From Voacanga thouarsii (taxonomy: Eukaryota; Streptophyta; Magnoliopsida; Gentianales; Apocynaceae), in the NCBI GenBank assembly GCA_026120185.1, contig JANUWF010002421.1, positions 2,108,001 to 2,172,000 on the forward strand: a stretch of DNA of 64,000 nucleotides, written 5' to 3'. This document shows, piece after piece, positions 10,825 to 21,543 of the stretch. Position 1 is the stretch's first letter. Every line of letters starts with the position of its first letter. The position numbers and the translations under genes are program-made. Under the pieces are notes generated by a model. The model made no database searches. It saw nothing but the letters and a program-made list of their open reading frames with translations, and was not told the DNA's origin.

Positions 10825-13800
10825 TGTAACACCTCACGACTACGTACCCTAAAAGAGCGGGGATGTCGCCCCGTCCCGTAGGACAAGGGGTTTTTAGAAC
10901 GAGGTATAAAATATAAAGGCAATCTCCAAAAGGGTCAACTTAGATAAATAAAGAAATACTCTTATTACATCAGGCTCAACTTGGAGCAAAACGGAATAAA
11001 ACAAAATATTGTTTAGAAGCATAAGCAACAAATGTCTCCTAGAACGGATAGAGAAAATAGCAAAAGCTTTAACTATTACATGCCCCACTGACTCAGCACA
11101 GTCTATCCCCTGAAAACATGATATAAAACGGTGTGAGAATAAATATCAGTAAGTCATGTGTGTGCACATGATGTTTTGAATAGTACGTGTATGCAAAGTG
11201 TAAAACATTTGTAGAAATAATTTGGCAAGTCATAAACAATCTCTTTTCGCAAGGAGTGGGTATTTCTCATTATCACACTTTGTACAAAATAAATCCTCCA
11301 CTCGGATAAAAGTCATGTCACCACACGTTAGGCTCCATGAGAACAAAATGGCCAAGGCACCACACTTTGTGCACCTTGTCCGGACCAGATTACCATACGT
11401 TGGGCGTTCTGATCAAGGTGAGTGTACAGCCCACCGGGTGAGATACTCCTCCATCTCTACACCTAACAAAACCATCCGGATGTCCATGCCGGGAAAATAA
11501 ATAATACCTTTCAAGTATAATGCTAGCTCAGACTGGCTTGACCAACCAACACTGTCGCCTTTTCGAGCAGAGTTTATCTTCTGGAGGTGGCCTCCTGCCA
11601 GAAGACTTACGCTAGCCCTCCAAGACTAGTATTGTTAGCCTACCCTTATTGAGTACTCAACGAACATATCCGTCAATTCCTGATTCAAAATATTTTCAAA
11701 CCTTGGCTTTGTAAAACGTGGTTTTCTTTAAAAGAGATTTCTAAAAATTTAAGGAAAAGAATAGTTTTCTTGATAAAATCGTTAATTTGACAAAACCGTT
11801 TAAAGAATAAATATCCACGTTTACAACCCAAGCAACCATAGTTTAACAATAGCTTTACAAAGCTTCACAACATAGACTTGCCATCACAATATTTAACAAA
11901 ACAGTTTATAAAAGGACTTACCATCACACCGTTTAATAAAAGAGTTTATGCAATGACTTACTTGATATGCCTCAGATAAACATGATAAATTCACAGCTGG
12001 CTTTCCTCAATTATCCTCCTGATCTAAACTATATAATATCATGATCAGGGTCTCAATTAATTCAAACATGCTCTAATCCCATCTATTTTCATAACAATTC
12101 GCAATCCCCTATTTAATTCCAAGTAAACTATTCAATCCCTAAAGATCATATACTACGACCACATGTTCATCTCACTAATAAACACCATTAAACTTTACTT
12201 TTGGCATCTAGGGAGGGTATTCCCTTACCTTGCAACTACCGGGTAATGAGGTCTCGATGCTCCTATGGTGATCGTCCCGAGTTCGCTTGAGAAGAAGAGA
12301 GAAGCTACTTCATTTGCTCCTCTTGACCGAAAATTAAGGAAGAAGATGAAATCAGCCTCTATAGGGCATGATTTAAGGGTAGAAGAAAGAGAAAAGAATC
12401 ATTAGAGAAAATGGCATCAAGAGGTTGAAAGGATTTGTGCTTACCTTAAGGTGTGTTCGACTTTTGGCTTAGAATAGCTCTTGTGTTTTTGAAAATTTTG
12501 CAGAGAGATGTTGCTGAAATTTTCGTGTAGAATGGAGAGGGTAGACGGTTGCTATGATTTAGAGTTGGAGAAGATGGGTTTAGGGTTAGATGGTGATATT
12601 TAGATAGACTCCTAATGGTTTTAGGTTTCATGGACAGCAAAGGCGAAATTTCAGCTTGTTACGCGTCTCCTTGTTGCCGATTTTAGGGTAGTTGAATGGA
12701 GGAAAAGATTCTGCAATTTTGCTCCTTTATGCTGGCCGAAATACTGCTCAAGGGAAGGCTGAATGTGTTCAAAATTTTGGGCCAAACAAGGAAGAGTTTG
12801 AGTGAGTTTTGATGACTGAAAAATCCTGTGGAAGTGCTGTTAAAATTCTGCGTGAGTGTAGCAAGGTTTGAACTGTTTTGGCTGCTGTACTTCTACCGAA
12901 ATTTCCAGAGGAAAATTGGGATTTTTGGGCGCTGAAAATAGCTTGATCAGCTACGGTTTTTCAGTGGGTTATGTGTGCAGACTTTCGGTTGGAGTAGGAG
13001 TTCAAAGCTGGCCGAAATTCCTGTACAAAGCTGACCGAATTTTCTGTGTACAAGCTGGACGAATTTCAATGTTTTTGTGTGAATAAAATTCTAGTTTTGT
13101 GCAGCTAAGGTACCCTGAATTGATGAGGAATATTTAGGTGTTTTGAGCTAGGATTTCCAGACTTGGATTGTAGCTAAGAAGCTGGAATTTTCGAACAACT
13201 TGTGGTGACACAAGGCTGCCGAAATTCAGCTAGGAAAAGGAAGAAAATCCTAGTTGAATTTGGATTGAAATAAAATCTGATTTTATCAAGGATTTGGATA
13301 GGATTTCCTCTAGTCCTAGGAGAGTTTGGATTGAGTTACAAGTCCTCCAAGAAGTGGCGGCACTTGCTGGAATTTTTTTCTAGATTTTTAGCTAACATTC
13401 TAGGATTAAAATCAACAAGATTTCCTACTAGGAAAAGGACTCATTAATTCCACCTATCCATGGCAACATCTATCTAACCAAAATCAAGCTAATATTTTAA
13501 TTACTAGCTAGGGATTTTTCGAAAATCCTAAGAAACACAAGCTGAAAATTAAAGGTGAACTTTATTCACATCAAAGTCCTTGAATTTAGGAAATCAATAT
13601 AGAAACTTATTTCCTTGGAGTAAAAATACTAAAATTTCTCTAGGATAGCTAGATTTTTTTCCGGCCAAGATTAGAAATGGTCTAAAGAAAAGAATTTCAA
13701 GAAGAGAAACTAACTTTACAAAAGGTAGGATTCGAACTCGGGTCACCAAAGGAAATCACCAACAACTCCAATGCTAATTTTTCTACAAGAAGTTCTTACC

Positions 13801-14021
13801 ACCCCAATACTCATCCTTCCAAATCTTCAACCAAACCTCCCTTAACCAAGTCTTTAACAACATAACTATTTCACATCAATTAATTCAAATGCAAGAGCAA
13901 CGGAAAAAATCACATGCATATATGCAAATAAAATTATTCTAGCTACCATATAAAATGCAAGATGCTATGCAATGCATGACTTTTCCCCATAGTCAAAGGT
14001 GGTTTTGGGCGGGGTATTACA
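10825..14021 (-). repeat. Solo LTR 1 (3197 bp), Tekay-like, minus orientation
   Basis: Bounded by TGTAACACC (10825) and GGGTATTACA (14021) and flanked by TAATA on both sides, in the middle of the integrase of A. The family landmark GGGCGACATCC near the LTR 3' end is found here in reverse near 10860-10880, giving minus orientation. The conserved palindrome TTGAGTACTCAA is at 11649-11660 and the conserved hairpin at 11578-11604. No internal region remains, as expected after recombination between the two LTRs of one element. Open stretches inside (for example 11222-11500) show no domain. Confidence 0.95.
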
Positions 14022-15153
14022 TAATATTTCAATGGACTTCATCTTAAGATTGCCTAAGTCCAAGGGGGGTAAGAACTCCATATTTGTGATTGTTGATCGA
14101 TTCTCTAAAATGGCTCATTTTGTGGCTTGTTCCAAGACTAATGATGCGTCCTATATTGCAAATTTATTCTTTAAGGAAGTGGTAAGAATGCACGAGATTT
14201 CAAGGACTATTATCTTGGATAGGGATACTAAATTCCTTAGCCACTTTTAGAGAGTTTTATGGAACAAACTTAGTATTAATCTTTTTTTTTCCACAACTTG
14301 TCATCCTCAAACGGACGGACAAATGGAGGTGGTCAACCTAACACTCACCCAACTCTTGCGGACCATAATCAAGAAGAACTTGAAAAATTGGGAAGAGTGC
14401 TTGCCACACATTGAGTTTACTTACAATAGAGCTATTCACTCTACCACTTCTTATTTTCCTTTTGAAATTGTATATGGTTTTAATCCTCTAACTTCTTTAG
14501 ATTTGTTTCCTTTGCCTATAGGTGAATGGTTGAACCTTGATGGAGCTAAGAAGGCGGAAATGGTGAAGGCACTCTATGAGAAGGTGAAATCAACTATTGC
14601 AAAACACAATGAAGAGATCGTCCATAAGCGCAATCAAGGAAAGAAAAATGTGTAATTTAAGCTGGGCAATTGGGTATGGGTGCATCTTCACAAGGAGAGA
14701 TTCCCCACGCAATAACGGAGTAAACTAGATCCAAGGAGGGATGGTCTATTTCAAGTTCTCTCCAAAATTGGAGATAACGCTTATAAGATAGATTTACCCG
14801 GTGAGTATTATGTTAGCGCCACTTTTAATGTTAGTGACCTCTCTCCTTTAGATGTAGATGATGGCAACAATTTGGAGACGAATCCTTTTCAAGGAGAGGG
14901 AGATAATGAGACTCCGCTTCATCTTGGAGGTCAAGATCAAGGAGGGGGAGGCGTGACCATGCAAGGACAAGGACCGATGACACGATCTAGGTCCAAGAAG
15001 TTTCAAGATGAGTTTCAATTACTCATAAAACCATGCTTAAGGATGGAAGAAGGTTGGAAGGTTGAGGAAGTTAGCCAAGAGTTCATTTTAATGACTATCC
15101 AAGAAGGACCCCAACAAAAACTCAAGCCGGCAACAAAGGCAGACGAAACTTGA
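14022..15153 (+). pseudogene. A pol: integrase core and tail running into the 3' LTR
   Basis: The frame continues after solo LTR 1 with [10 protein letters not shown] (first Asp), [25 protein letters not shown] (second Asp) and HPQTDGQMEVV (Glu), so the DDE triad is present. A TAG at 14248-14250 replaces a conserved Trp; TAA codons at 14653-14655 and near 14714 also break it. The C-terminal part has the WVHLHKERF and NVSDLSPLDV segments usual in this group, then a Gly-rich stretch and GPMTRSRSKKFQDEF, ending at 15153, which is 247 bases inside the 3' LTR. There is no classical chromodomain; this tail resembles the CR-type end of CRM elements (inference). Confidence 0.88.
14891..14906 (+). other. 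Polypurine tract of A
   Basis: AAGGAGAGGGAGATAA directly before the TGAGACTCCGC start of the 3' LTR, inside the coding frame. Confidence 0.75.
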
Positions 15154-15941
15154 CAAAAGAAGACCTTCCAGTGGACAGCCAGCACTGGCCCCAAGCAGCC
15201 AAATTGGCGCCAGCTTCAATCTACCCAACAACAGCTTCATTCTGGCGCATGACCGGCCAAAAACAGAGCCTAACCGGCACCGACTTGAGGGCCCTAGCCG
15301 GTGCCGGTTCCATCCTAGGCTGCCGAAGCTGCCCCTCATTTTTTATGTTTTTTCCAGTTTTCTCCAATTTTAAATGTTTGTAAAGACTTATTAAGACCTT
15401 AAACTGTAATAGAACCTTAGAGATTATTTATCTAGGGTTAGGGTAGTATAAATAGTACCTTTAGTAATTGACAAGATAATTCACACACTTTAATTCAAAT
15501 TTGTAAGAGAATCTTAAGAGGACCTAACCTTCTTGTTCATCTTGTTCAAGACCATGCTTAAGGGTTAATCCTTCTTATAAATGAGTCTATAAATCTTTTG
15601 GATAATCCAATGTGGTTTCTTTGAATGGGTCTTAGTTGCTTTGTTCTTCTAAGGTTTGTTTGAATTCCATTACTTGGGTGCCTATTTTCTCTATTCTATT
15701 TGTTCTTGTTTGCCTTTGTTGCTTCAAGGAAATTGGCGTGAGATTATAGTAGAACTTTCTACTATTCTTGAGGGTCTTTGAAGTTTAGTTCCATAGGGTT
15801 TGATAGAGGGTAGGTTATTATTTCATTTTCTCCTTTTTGTCCTAAGAAGAATCTTTGTTTGTAGTCTCATTGATTGAGCTGAACACATAACCAACTAAAC
15901 CACTCACAACACCAAGAAAAAGCCCACACAAGATCATATTA
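14907..15941 (+). repeat. 3' LTR of element A
   Basis: From TGAGACTCCGC to GATCATATTA, where the last CA has become TA. Collinear with 7995-9019. It contains the end of the pol frame, a near-perfect GC-rich palindrome at 15272-15309 and the TATA box at 15446. GAATG follows. Confidence 0.9.
15446..15454 (+). promoter_or_regulatory. TATA box of the 3' LTR of A
   Basis: GTATAAATA, same place as in the 5' LTR. Confidence 0.6.
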
Positions 15942-15946
15942 GAATG

Positions 15947-18190
15947 GCTCATTCCTTTAATACAATAAAGACATTGTTAATTAGCTTCCAGTTATAGCAA
16001 GAGATTTTATAAAAAGAAAAATAAAATCCAATTAGTTGAGATGATTTAAATATCTATCATGAGGCCAACTAATAATCTTGCTATATGTTAGAAATTTATA
16101 TGCAGCCTTCATGTCAACTTCATCACCTAGTCTTTCAACGTATATTGAATAAGGTTGTTCAAAGATTTCAGAGATAAACTCTGGTCTGAAAGTGATAAGC
16201 ACTTCCTTCACATATATAGAGTAATGAAAAGGCCATGTGCTGCTAGTTATTGACATCCACGAATTTGATTAGAATTCCCTTACGAGTTTATTATTGTATT
16301 ATAGCCCACTGTTCTTAGCAATCTATCATCCAATAGAGATTCTCTAAGGCCAAAGTGATTGAACTTCAATAGGTCAATCTTTCTCTCTTCAAGAACATTT
16401 TTGGCCAAGATGATTGAAATTGAACTTCACTGAAGTCACCACAATACAAGTTTACTGCAAGGTCAGCCTGATGTGTCTTTGATTTCTTGATAAGCACAAC
16501 TTTATTCTTGTTTCTTCTTGATTATCTGGTCTTTTTCTTCTTCAAAATTGACTTAACCTCGACTCCTTCAACATCAACATCTTTATCAGCTTTAGACAGT
16601 GCTTCTTCAAGAATCATCTTCCTTTTATCCTAACTCACATTTTCTCGAACTCTACCCAGTGTACCAAAACTCTCTATATCATCAACCTTGGTTTCCTCTA
16701 GGCTATGGCTATTTCTCAGAAGTAGTTTTTAAAAATTTTAGTACAGATGTACTAGATCACCATACTCAGCTTCATAATGCCTAATTGCAGAAAATAATGT
16801 TTATCTCTTTTCTAATAAGCTTTGTACTTGATCAGATGCAGACAAGATTTAATGGCATAGTTGTCTTTGATTTCTTGATAGGCGTAACTTCATTCTTGTT
16901 TCTTTTTTATTGTCAGGTCTTTCTCTTTTTCAAAGTTGACTTAACCTCAATTACTTCAACATCGACATCTTTATCAACTTTAGACACTTCCTCTTCAAGA
17001 TTCATCTTCTTTTTGTCTTAACTCACATTTTCTCCAACTCTACCTTGTGTACTAGAACTCTCCATATCATCAACCTTAGTTTCCTCTGGCTGTGACTGTT
17101 TCTCATAAATAGTTTTTATAGGTTTTGATACAGATGTACTAGAATCACCATACTCAATTTCATAATGCCTAATTGCATAAAACAAATTTTGTCTATTTTC
17201 CAATATGCTTTGTACTTGATCACGTGGTAGATAACATTTATAGGTAAGGATTAACTTGGGATCAGCAGAGGGGATATGGTCCAATAAAGTATGGGTGGTT
17301 TTAAAGACTCACCTTGTGTTACTTCTATTTTTTTCACGGTTTAATTGTAAAGAATTCAAAACATCCTTTTCAGTATTAACATCCTTAAATATTTGGACCA
17401 GTGAAAGGTCCACGACAAAAGAAGGTTCACTATCTAACCACACACCCTTCCCTTTTTCATATTTCTCAACAATGTTTTTTTGAATCAAGAACTTATACCC
17501 CACTTGAACCTTTTTATTATCATGGAAAACACAATACTTAATAAAGTCATGAAGATACCCAAATGCTATGGTAATTTCCTAACAAACATTATTAGAAATT
17601 TGAGATTAAAAAATAGGATTTGAGGAAGAAATCTCAATACCCAAATCTGTCAACTCTGCAAAGTGTTAGGCTGAGACGTCTTGCTTAGATGACTGCAATT
17701 CCAGAAAATTATCTATAGTTAGAGCACGTCGTAGACATCTCTATAGTTTCTTAGCCATGACTAGGGTTTTAAATATCTATGAATGATCCATTTAGCAATA
17801 GAGAGGAGATTGTTTTTGTAGAAAGTTGTGAGAGAGACATGACTTTTTTTTTTTTTGAAAAGTTTTGACTCCTATGAAGTCTTACAACTCATGGTCTTTT
17901 AATAACTACCTAAATCTCCTATGTGTATTGTGAAAGAGGCACAGTCTTCTGTGATGCCTGATTGGTGCAAGAACATTCTCCAGAAGCTTTTTGCGGAGTT
18001 TTAGTCATGTAATAACTCTTGCATGCCTACAACATATCTTTAAACATGTCGCAAGCTTTTTAATTTTTTTAAAACTAACAAAACAAACAAAAATTAGCAA
18101 TAAATGTAATCCTACAATATACACAATTTGACATAGAGTAATATGTTCCAAAGTAGATGAAACCTTAATACTTTTCATAATTCTTTAAAT
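15947..18190 (-). pseudogene. H: env-like third frame, minus strand
   Basis: Minus strand, downstream of RNase H. A start codon near 17757 begins MAKKL; later open pieces lie at 17503-17309, 17284-17018 and 16256-16032, separated by stops. The pieces are rich in Ser, Glu, Lys and Thr, without enzyme motifs. A diverged tandem duplication of about 388 bases occupies 16480-17240. Position and composition match the env-like frame that follows pol in SIRE/Maximus copia elements; whether that protein ever acts as an envelope is not known, and I see no convincing signal peptide or transmembrane segment here. 17770-18190 has no recognisable coding and probably is the spacer after pol. Confidence 0.55.
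16480..17240 (-). repeat. Diverged tandem duplication in the env-like region of H
   Basis: Two collinear units offset by 388 bases. Shared blocks include TGATTTCTTGATA at 16480 and 16868, ACAGATGTACTAGA, and CATAATGCCTAATTGCA. Many substitutions separate the units, so the duplication is old. The period is not a multiple of three. Confidence 0.8.
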
Positions 18191-19240
18191 TATGTAGCAT
18201 CAGGTAGTTTTGTAAAGAGGTCAACAGGTTGCTTCTAAGCTGAATCATATTCAAACTTCACAACTTGTTGTTCAACAAGCTTCTTGATAAAATGATGTCT
18301 TATGTTAATATGCTTCATTTTGTTATGTAGAACTGGATTTTTTTTCAAAATACAAATAGCATTTTTGTTGTCACAGTAGACAATTAGCTCGTGCTGACTA
18401 ACACCGTAATATTCTAACATCTGTTTCATCTATAACAATTGAGTGCAACAATTTCTGACTATAATATATTCCACTACTACTATTGACAGTGATATGCAAT
18501 TTTATTTCTTACTATACCATGACACTAGATTATTTCCCAAAAAGAAACAACCACCGGAGGTACTCTTGTGATCGTCACAATTACCTACCTAATCCGTATC
18601 ACTGTATCCAAACAAGATATGCTAGATTACTTGTTAAAGTAAATACCATACTATGGCACACATACTTCAAGATTCTTTTGACAGCCTTCAAGTGTGATTC
18701 CTTGAAAAATATTAGCTCACCAATCATACTCATTTCAAACTCTATTTGCATGAGTTCAACAAAATCTCTTGACATCTGTTTTGATGTTGAACCAAACACA
18801 ATGTCTTCAATATAGAATTATGAAATAATAAAATCTATTCCAAGTTTCTAGACAAACATTGTCTAATCAGATTCTCTTCACTTGTATTCTCGCCAGAGCA
18901 AATAATTTATAAATCTTTCATACCATGCTCTAGGGGATTAATTCAAGCCATAGAGAGTTTTCTTTAATCAATACACACGATCTGGAAATTCATGATTGAT
19001 AAAACCTTCAAGTTGTTCAACATATGTTTCTTCTTATGGAAATCTATTTGAGAATGCACTCTTCACATCCACTTGTTGAAGTATGAAACTCTTAGCACAA
19101 GCTACTACAAGTAATAATCTAATAGAATCCAATCTTATTACAAGAACAAATGTTTCATTAAAATCGATACCTTTAACTTATATATATTCCTGTGTAACTA
19201 GTCTTACCTTGTTTATTGTAATATTACCAAGTTCATCTGT
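18191..19240 (-). pseudogene. H pol: 3' RT and RNase H, minus strand
   Basis: Reading leftwards from 19240: TDELGNITINKVRLVTQ, FNETFVLVIRLDSIR, LQQVDVKSAFS, YGLN.SPRAWYERF, then YIEDIVFGST, which is the copia YVDD box with the first Asp changed to Glu. GELIFF is followed at once by ESHLKAVKRILKY, so about a hundred codons that normally separate these motifs are missing: an internal deletion near 18700. The RNase H end at 18429-18235 has CDNKNAICILKKNPVLHNKMKHI and RHHFIKKL, the standard copia tail, with the last catalytic Asp in YCDNKNA. Numerous stops are present. Confidence 0.88.
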
Positions 19241-19245
19241 CTTAC
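19241..19245 (+). repeat. Left TSD of element B (CTTAC)
   Basis: Matches ATTAC at 24950-24954 with one change. Removing B plus one copy restores a continuous RT frame of H across the junction, which supports the pairing. Confidence 0.75.
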
Positions 19246-20650
19246 TAATATGAGTTAAATTCATTATTATTTTTCTAGTTATTTGAGGTAAATTTATGAT
19301 ACTTTTGATGTAATAACTAGGTATATTCCTTCCTATTTGACATTTTTCTTGTGAAAAGTATTTTTGACAAATTTGTATAGGATTGAGCATATTTTGACGA
19401 AAAAGGTGAAATTTCCAAATCACACTTGGTGCCAGGTCTGGATAGTGCACTAAGCGCCAGGTCTAATCTAGAAAAATAGAGAAAACAGAGAAAAATTTAG
19501 GGGCTAAACAGAACCCACCTGGTGCCAGGTGGGTCGAAGGGACCTTGCGCTGGTCTAGTCTGGACGTGTGAATTCTATATACGAATTTGGTATTTTTCAA
19601 AGGATTTTAGTATTTTTCGAATTCTACTCGGCCAAGGCTTCTCAAGCAACGAATTTTAGTATAAAAAAAGCATATTTAAATAAGAAAAACACAAGAGAAA
19701 GACATGAATTCAAGAATCAAATTAGAAAATCACTCATTAAAGGAAGAATTCATCAAATCGAGCGTTGTTCAAGAGAGTCGTCAAGGGAGAAAAAGAATGG
19801 CTTGTTTATGAGTTCTTTCTTTTACCTTTATTTTCTTTTTCTAAATAATTATGTAATTAATATTTTCATTGTAATTTGAAATTATCTTAGGATTCATGAT
19901 TTTTTGAATTAATTTCATCTTTTGATCAATTCATTATTTATCTTAGGATTTGGTTACATGTTTTATTACGGAGTTGGTTAATTGATTCTTATCTCTTAAG
20001 TTGCTCGAAAAAGGGGTTAATAATGACTTCAATTAATTAATTTCATATTTGTTATCTTTTAACTTGTTTGAAAAATGAGTTAATTATTAAGAACTTTGTA
20101 ATCAAAGGTTAGTTGATGATTTCTAGAATATGGATTCATTAACTAATTTCATATTTTAAATCACCTAAAATATAGTGGTTTATATGAGGATTGATTTTAA
20201 TGCATCTTTTGAATAAATTGGTTGAGACTGAATATGTTCACTAATTTAACTAGAAGACAGTGATTTCATAGATTGCAAATAAAGTTGGTCTATTTTAAAT
20301 CCTTCATGAGGCCAAGATAATAGTTGATTGTGATATGTGCTAAGTGATTCATTATCTATTTTCAAAAGCCTTGGTCTAAATTGTATTTTTTTTTCACATC
20401 TTTGAGTTGTACATATTTCTTTAATTTTCTTTTTATTATCTTATCACTTTATTTAGTCGATTGAACAATGAATGAAAATTGATTAGTATGTACTTATTCC
20501 TCTGAGGATCGATACTTGTTAATTCCTTATACTATGCTTGCGATGAGTATACTTGCTCGTATGTATGGTTTTAGTGATTAGCATTTTAATTAAAGCTTGA
20601 TTAATTCTGGACTTTGTTGGTAATATTTTCTACACTAAAAACACACATCA
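19246..20650 (+). repeat. 5' LTR of element B
   Basis: Collinear with 23567-24949, ending ACACACATCA just before the primer-binding site. It contains a GC-richer block near 19437-19560 with repeats of CAGGTGGGTC and TGGTGCCAGG types, and a TATA-like TATAAAAAAAG near 19660. The open stretch 19568-19879 inside it shows no domain. Confidence 0.85.
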
Positions 20651-20677
20651 AGTTTTTTGCATCATTGTCGAGGAACA
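20651..20677 (+). other. Primer-binding site of B (tRNA-Asp type)
   Basis: TTTTTTGCATCATTGTCGAGG after the LTR is a mutated copy of TTTTTGGTGCCGTTGCTGGGG, which is preserved in C (44741-44757) and complementary to the 3' end of plant tRNA-Asp. Confidence 0.7.
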
Positions 20678-20999
20678 ATATCACGAAAATCTTAGATTTC
20701 ATTGATTTAGCCATATCTATATGTGTCTATGTAAATAAGTATATATGTTGTTTGTGTAAATAGGTGCTATATCTTGTTGTTTATAACATTGTATGACTTA
20801 ATTGACTAGCTTAGTTCATGTTGTACTTGTAAATACCACTAACATTTATGTTTAGGTAGTTTGTGAATATATATCTAATATGTGTGTTTTTCTTTTCTTT
20901 ATTTTTCCCTTTTGTTTTTTTTTTCTTTGTTTTTCTTTTTTTTTGTTTTTATTTTTGATTTGATTATTGTTTTTCTTGGAGTGTGAGGCTGACATCATA

Positions 21000-21543
21000 A
21001 TGGACAATTACTTTTGGGCACAAGATAAAATGAGCTACAATAATGAGAATTTTGGTAAATTTGCAAGCACGGATTGATGCTTTTTGTGAGACATCACTTG
21101 AAACCTCAATGCATTTTATTGTCACCAATATAAAGTTATCTGTTAAGTTGCATGAAGAAGCATCCCAACGAATGAATTCTACAAGAACACAACTAGCCAA
21201 GTTGGTTGAAGATGCCCTAACGACCCATACACTTGAACAAGAGAATTCCCAAGGAAATGAGAGAGGATATGAAGAACAATTGCCCAATATGGAAAGGGAG
21301 GTATTCAATTCTCCTCTATGTGCTACTAATTCTAATATCTCTTTGTCACACAATTTCTTAGGTTCTTCTCCATTCTTGGAGGATAATAGCCCAAATGATG
21401 ATGTATGGAATTTAACATATCTCAAGGAGTTAGATTTATCCATGATTCATCATAAGAAGTCCTTAAAGGATGTTTGCAAATTCTACCTTTCACCCCAATT
21501 TCTAGGAGGTAACTTGGTATTTTGTAGATGGGTTGAAAAGTAA
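21000..21543 (+). pseudogene. B: small conserved gag-like protein, frameshifted
   Basis: The frame starts with MDNYFWAQDKM at 21000, shifts after about 25 codons, and continues as an open stretch at 21043-21543. The protein is polar and mostly helical (ARIDAFCETSLE, TRTQLAKLVEDA, LEQENSQGNERGYEEQL) with a C-terminal aromatic segment. A homologue starting MDKYFWAQ lies on the minus strand in C with the same motifs (RTQLAKLVED, LEQEN, GYE.QL, LCA.NS). There is no CCHC knuckle. Conservation between two decayed copies suggests that it was once translated; a gag-like role is a guess from its position after the primer-binding site. Confidence 0.55.

Larger units (their letters stand above)
7995..15941 (+). 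mobile_element. Element A: Ty3/gypsy with both LTRs, gag and protease lost
   Basis: Two LTRs of about 1.03 kb flank a tRNA-iMet-type primer-binding site, RT, RNase H, integrase and a polypurine tract; GAATG is duplicated on both sides. The last pol frame runs 247 bases into the 3' LTR, and its tail holds GPMTRSRSKK. A coding frame that overlaps the 3' LTR and such a tail are features of the CRM (centromeric) chromoviruses; I infer that clade with moderate confidence. Gag and protease are missing, since RT starts about 150 bases after the primer-binding site. Solo LTR 1 interrupts integrase. About 19 differences in the first 200 aligned LTR bases indicate an old insertion. Confidence 0.9.

Noticed and set aside
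12868..13086. Open frame of 72 codons beginning MNCFGCC in solo LTR 1
   Set aside because: Plus-strand frame inside a minus-oriented LTR, no domain, typical chance length.
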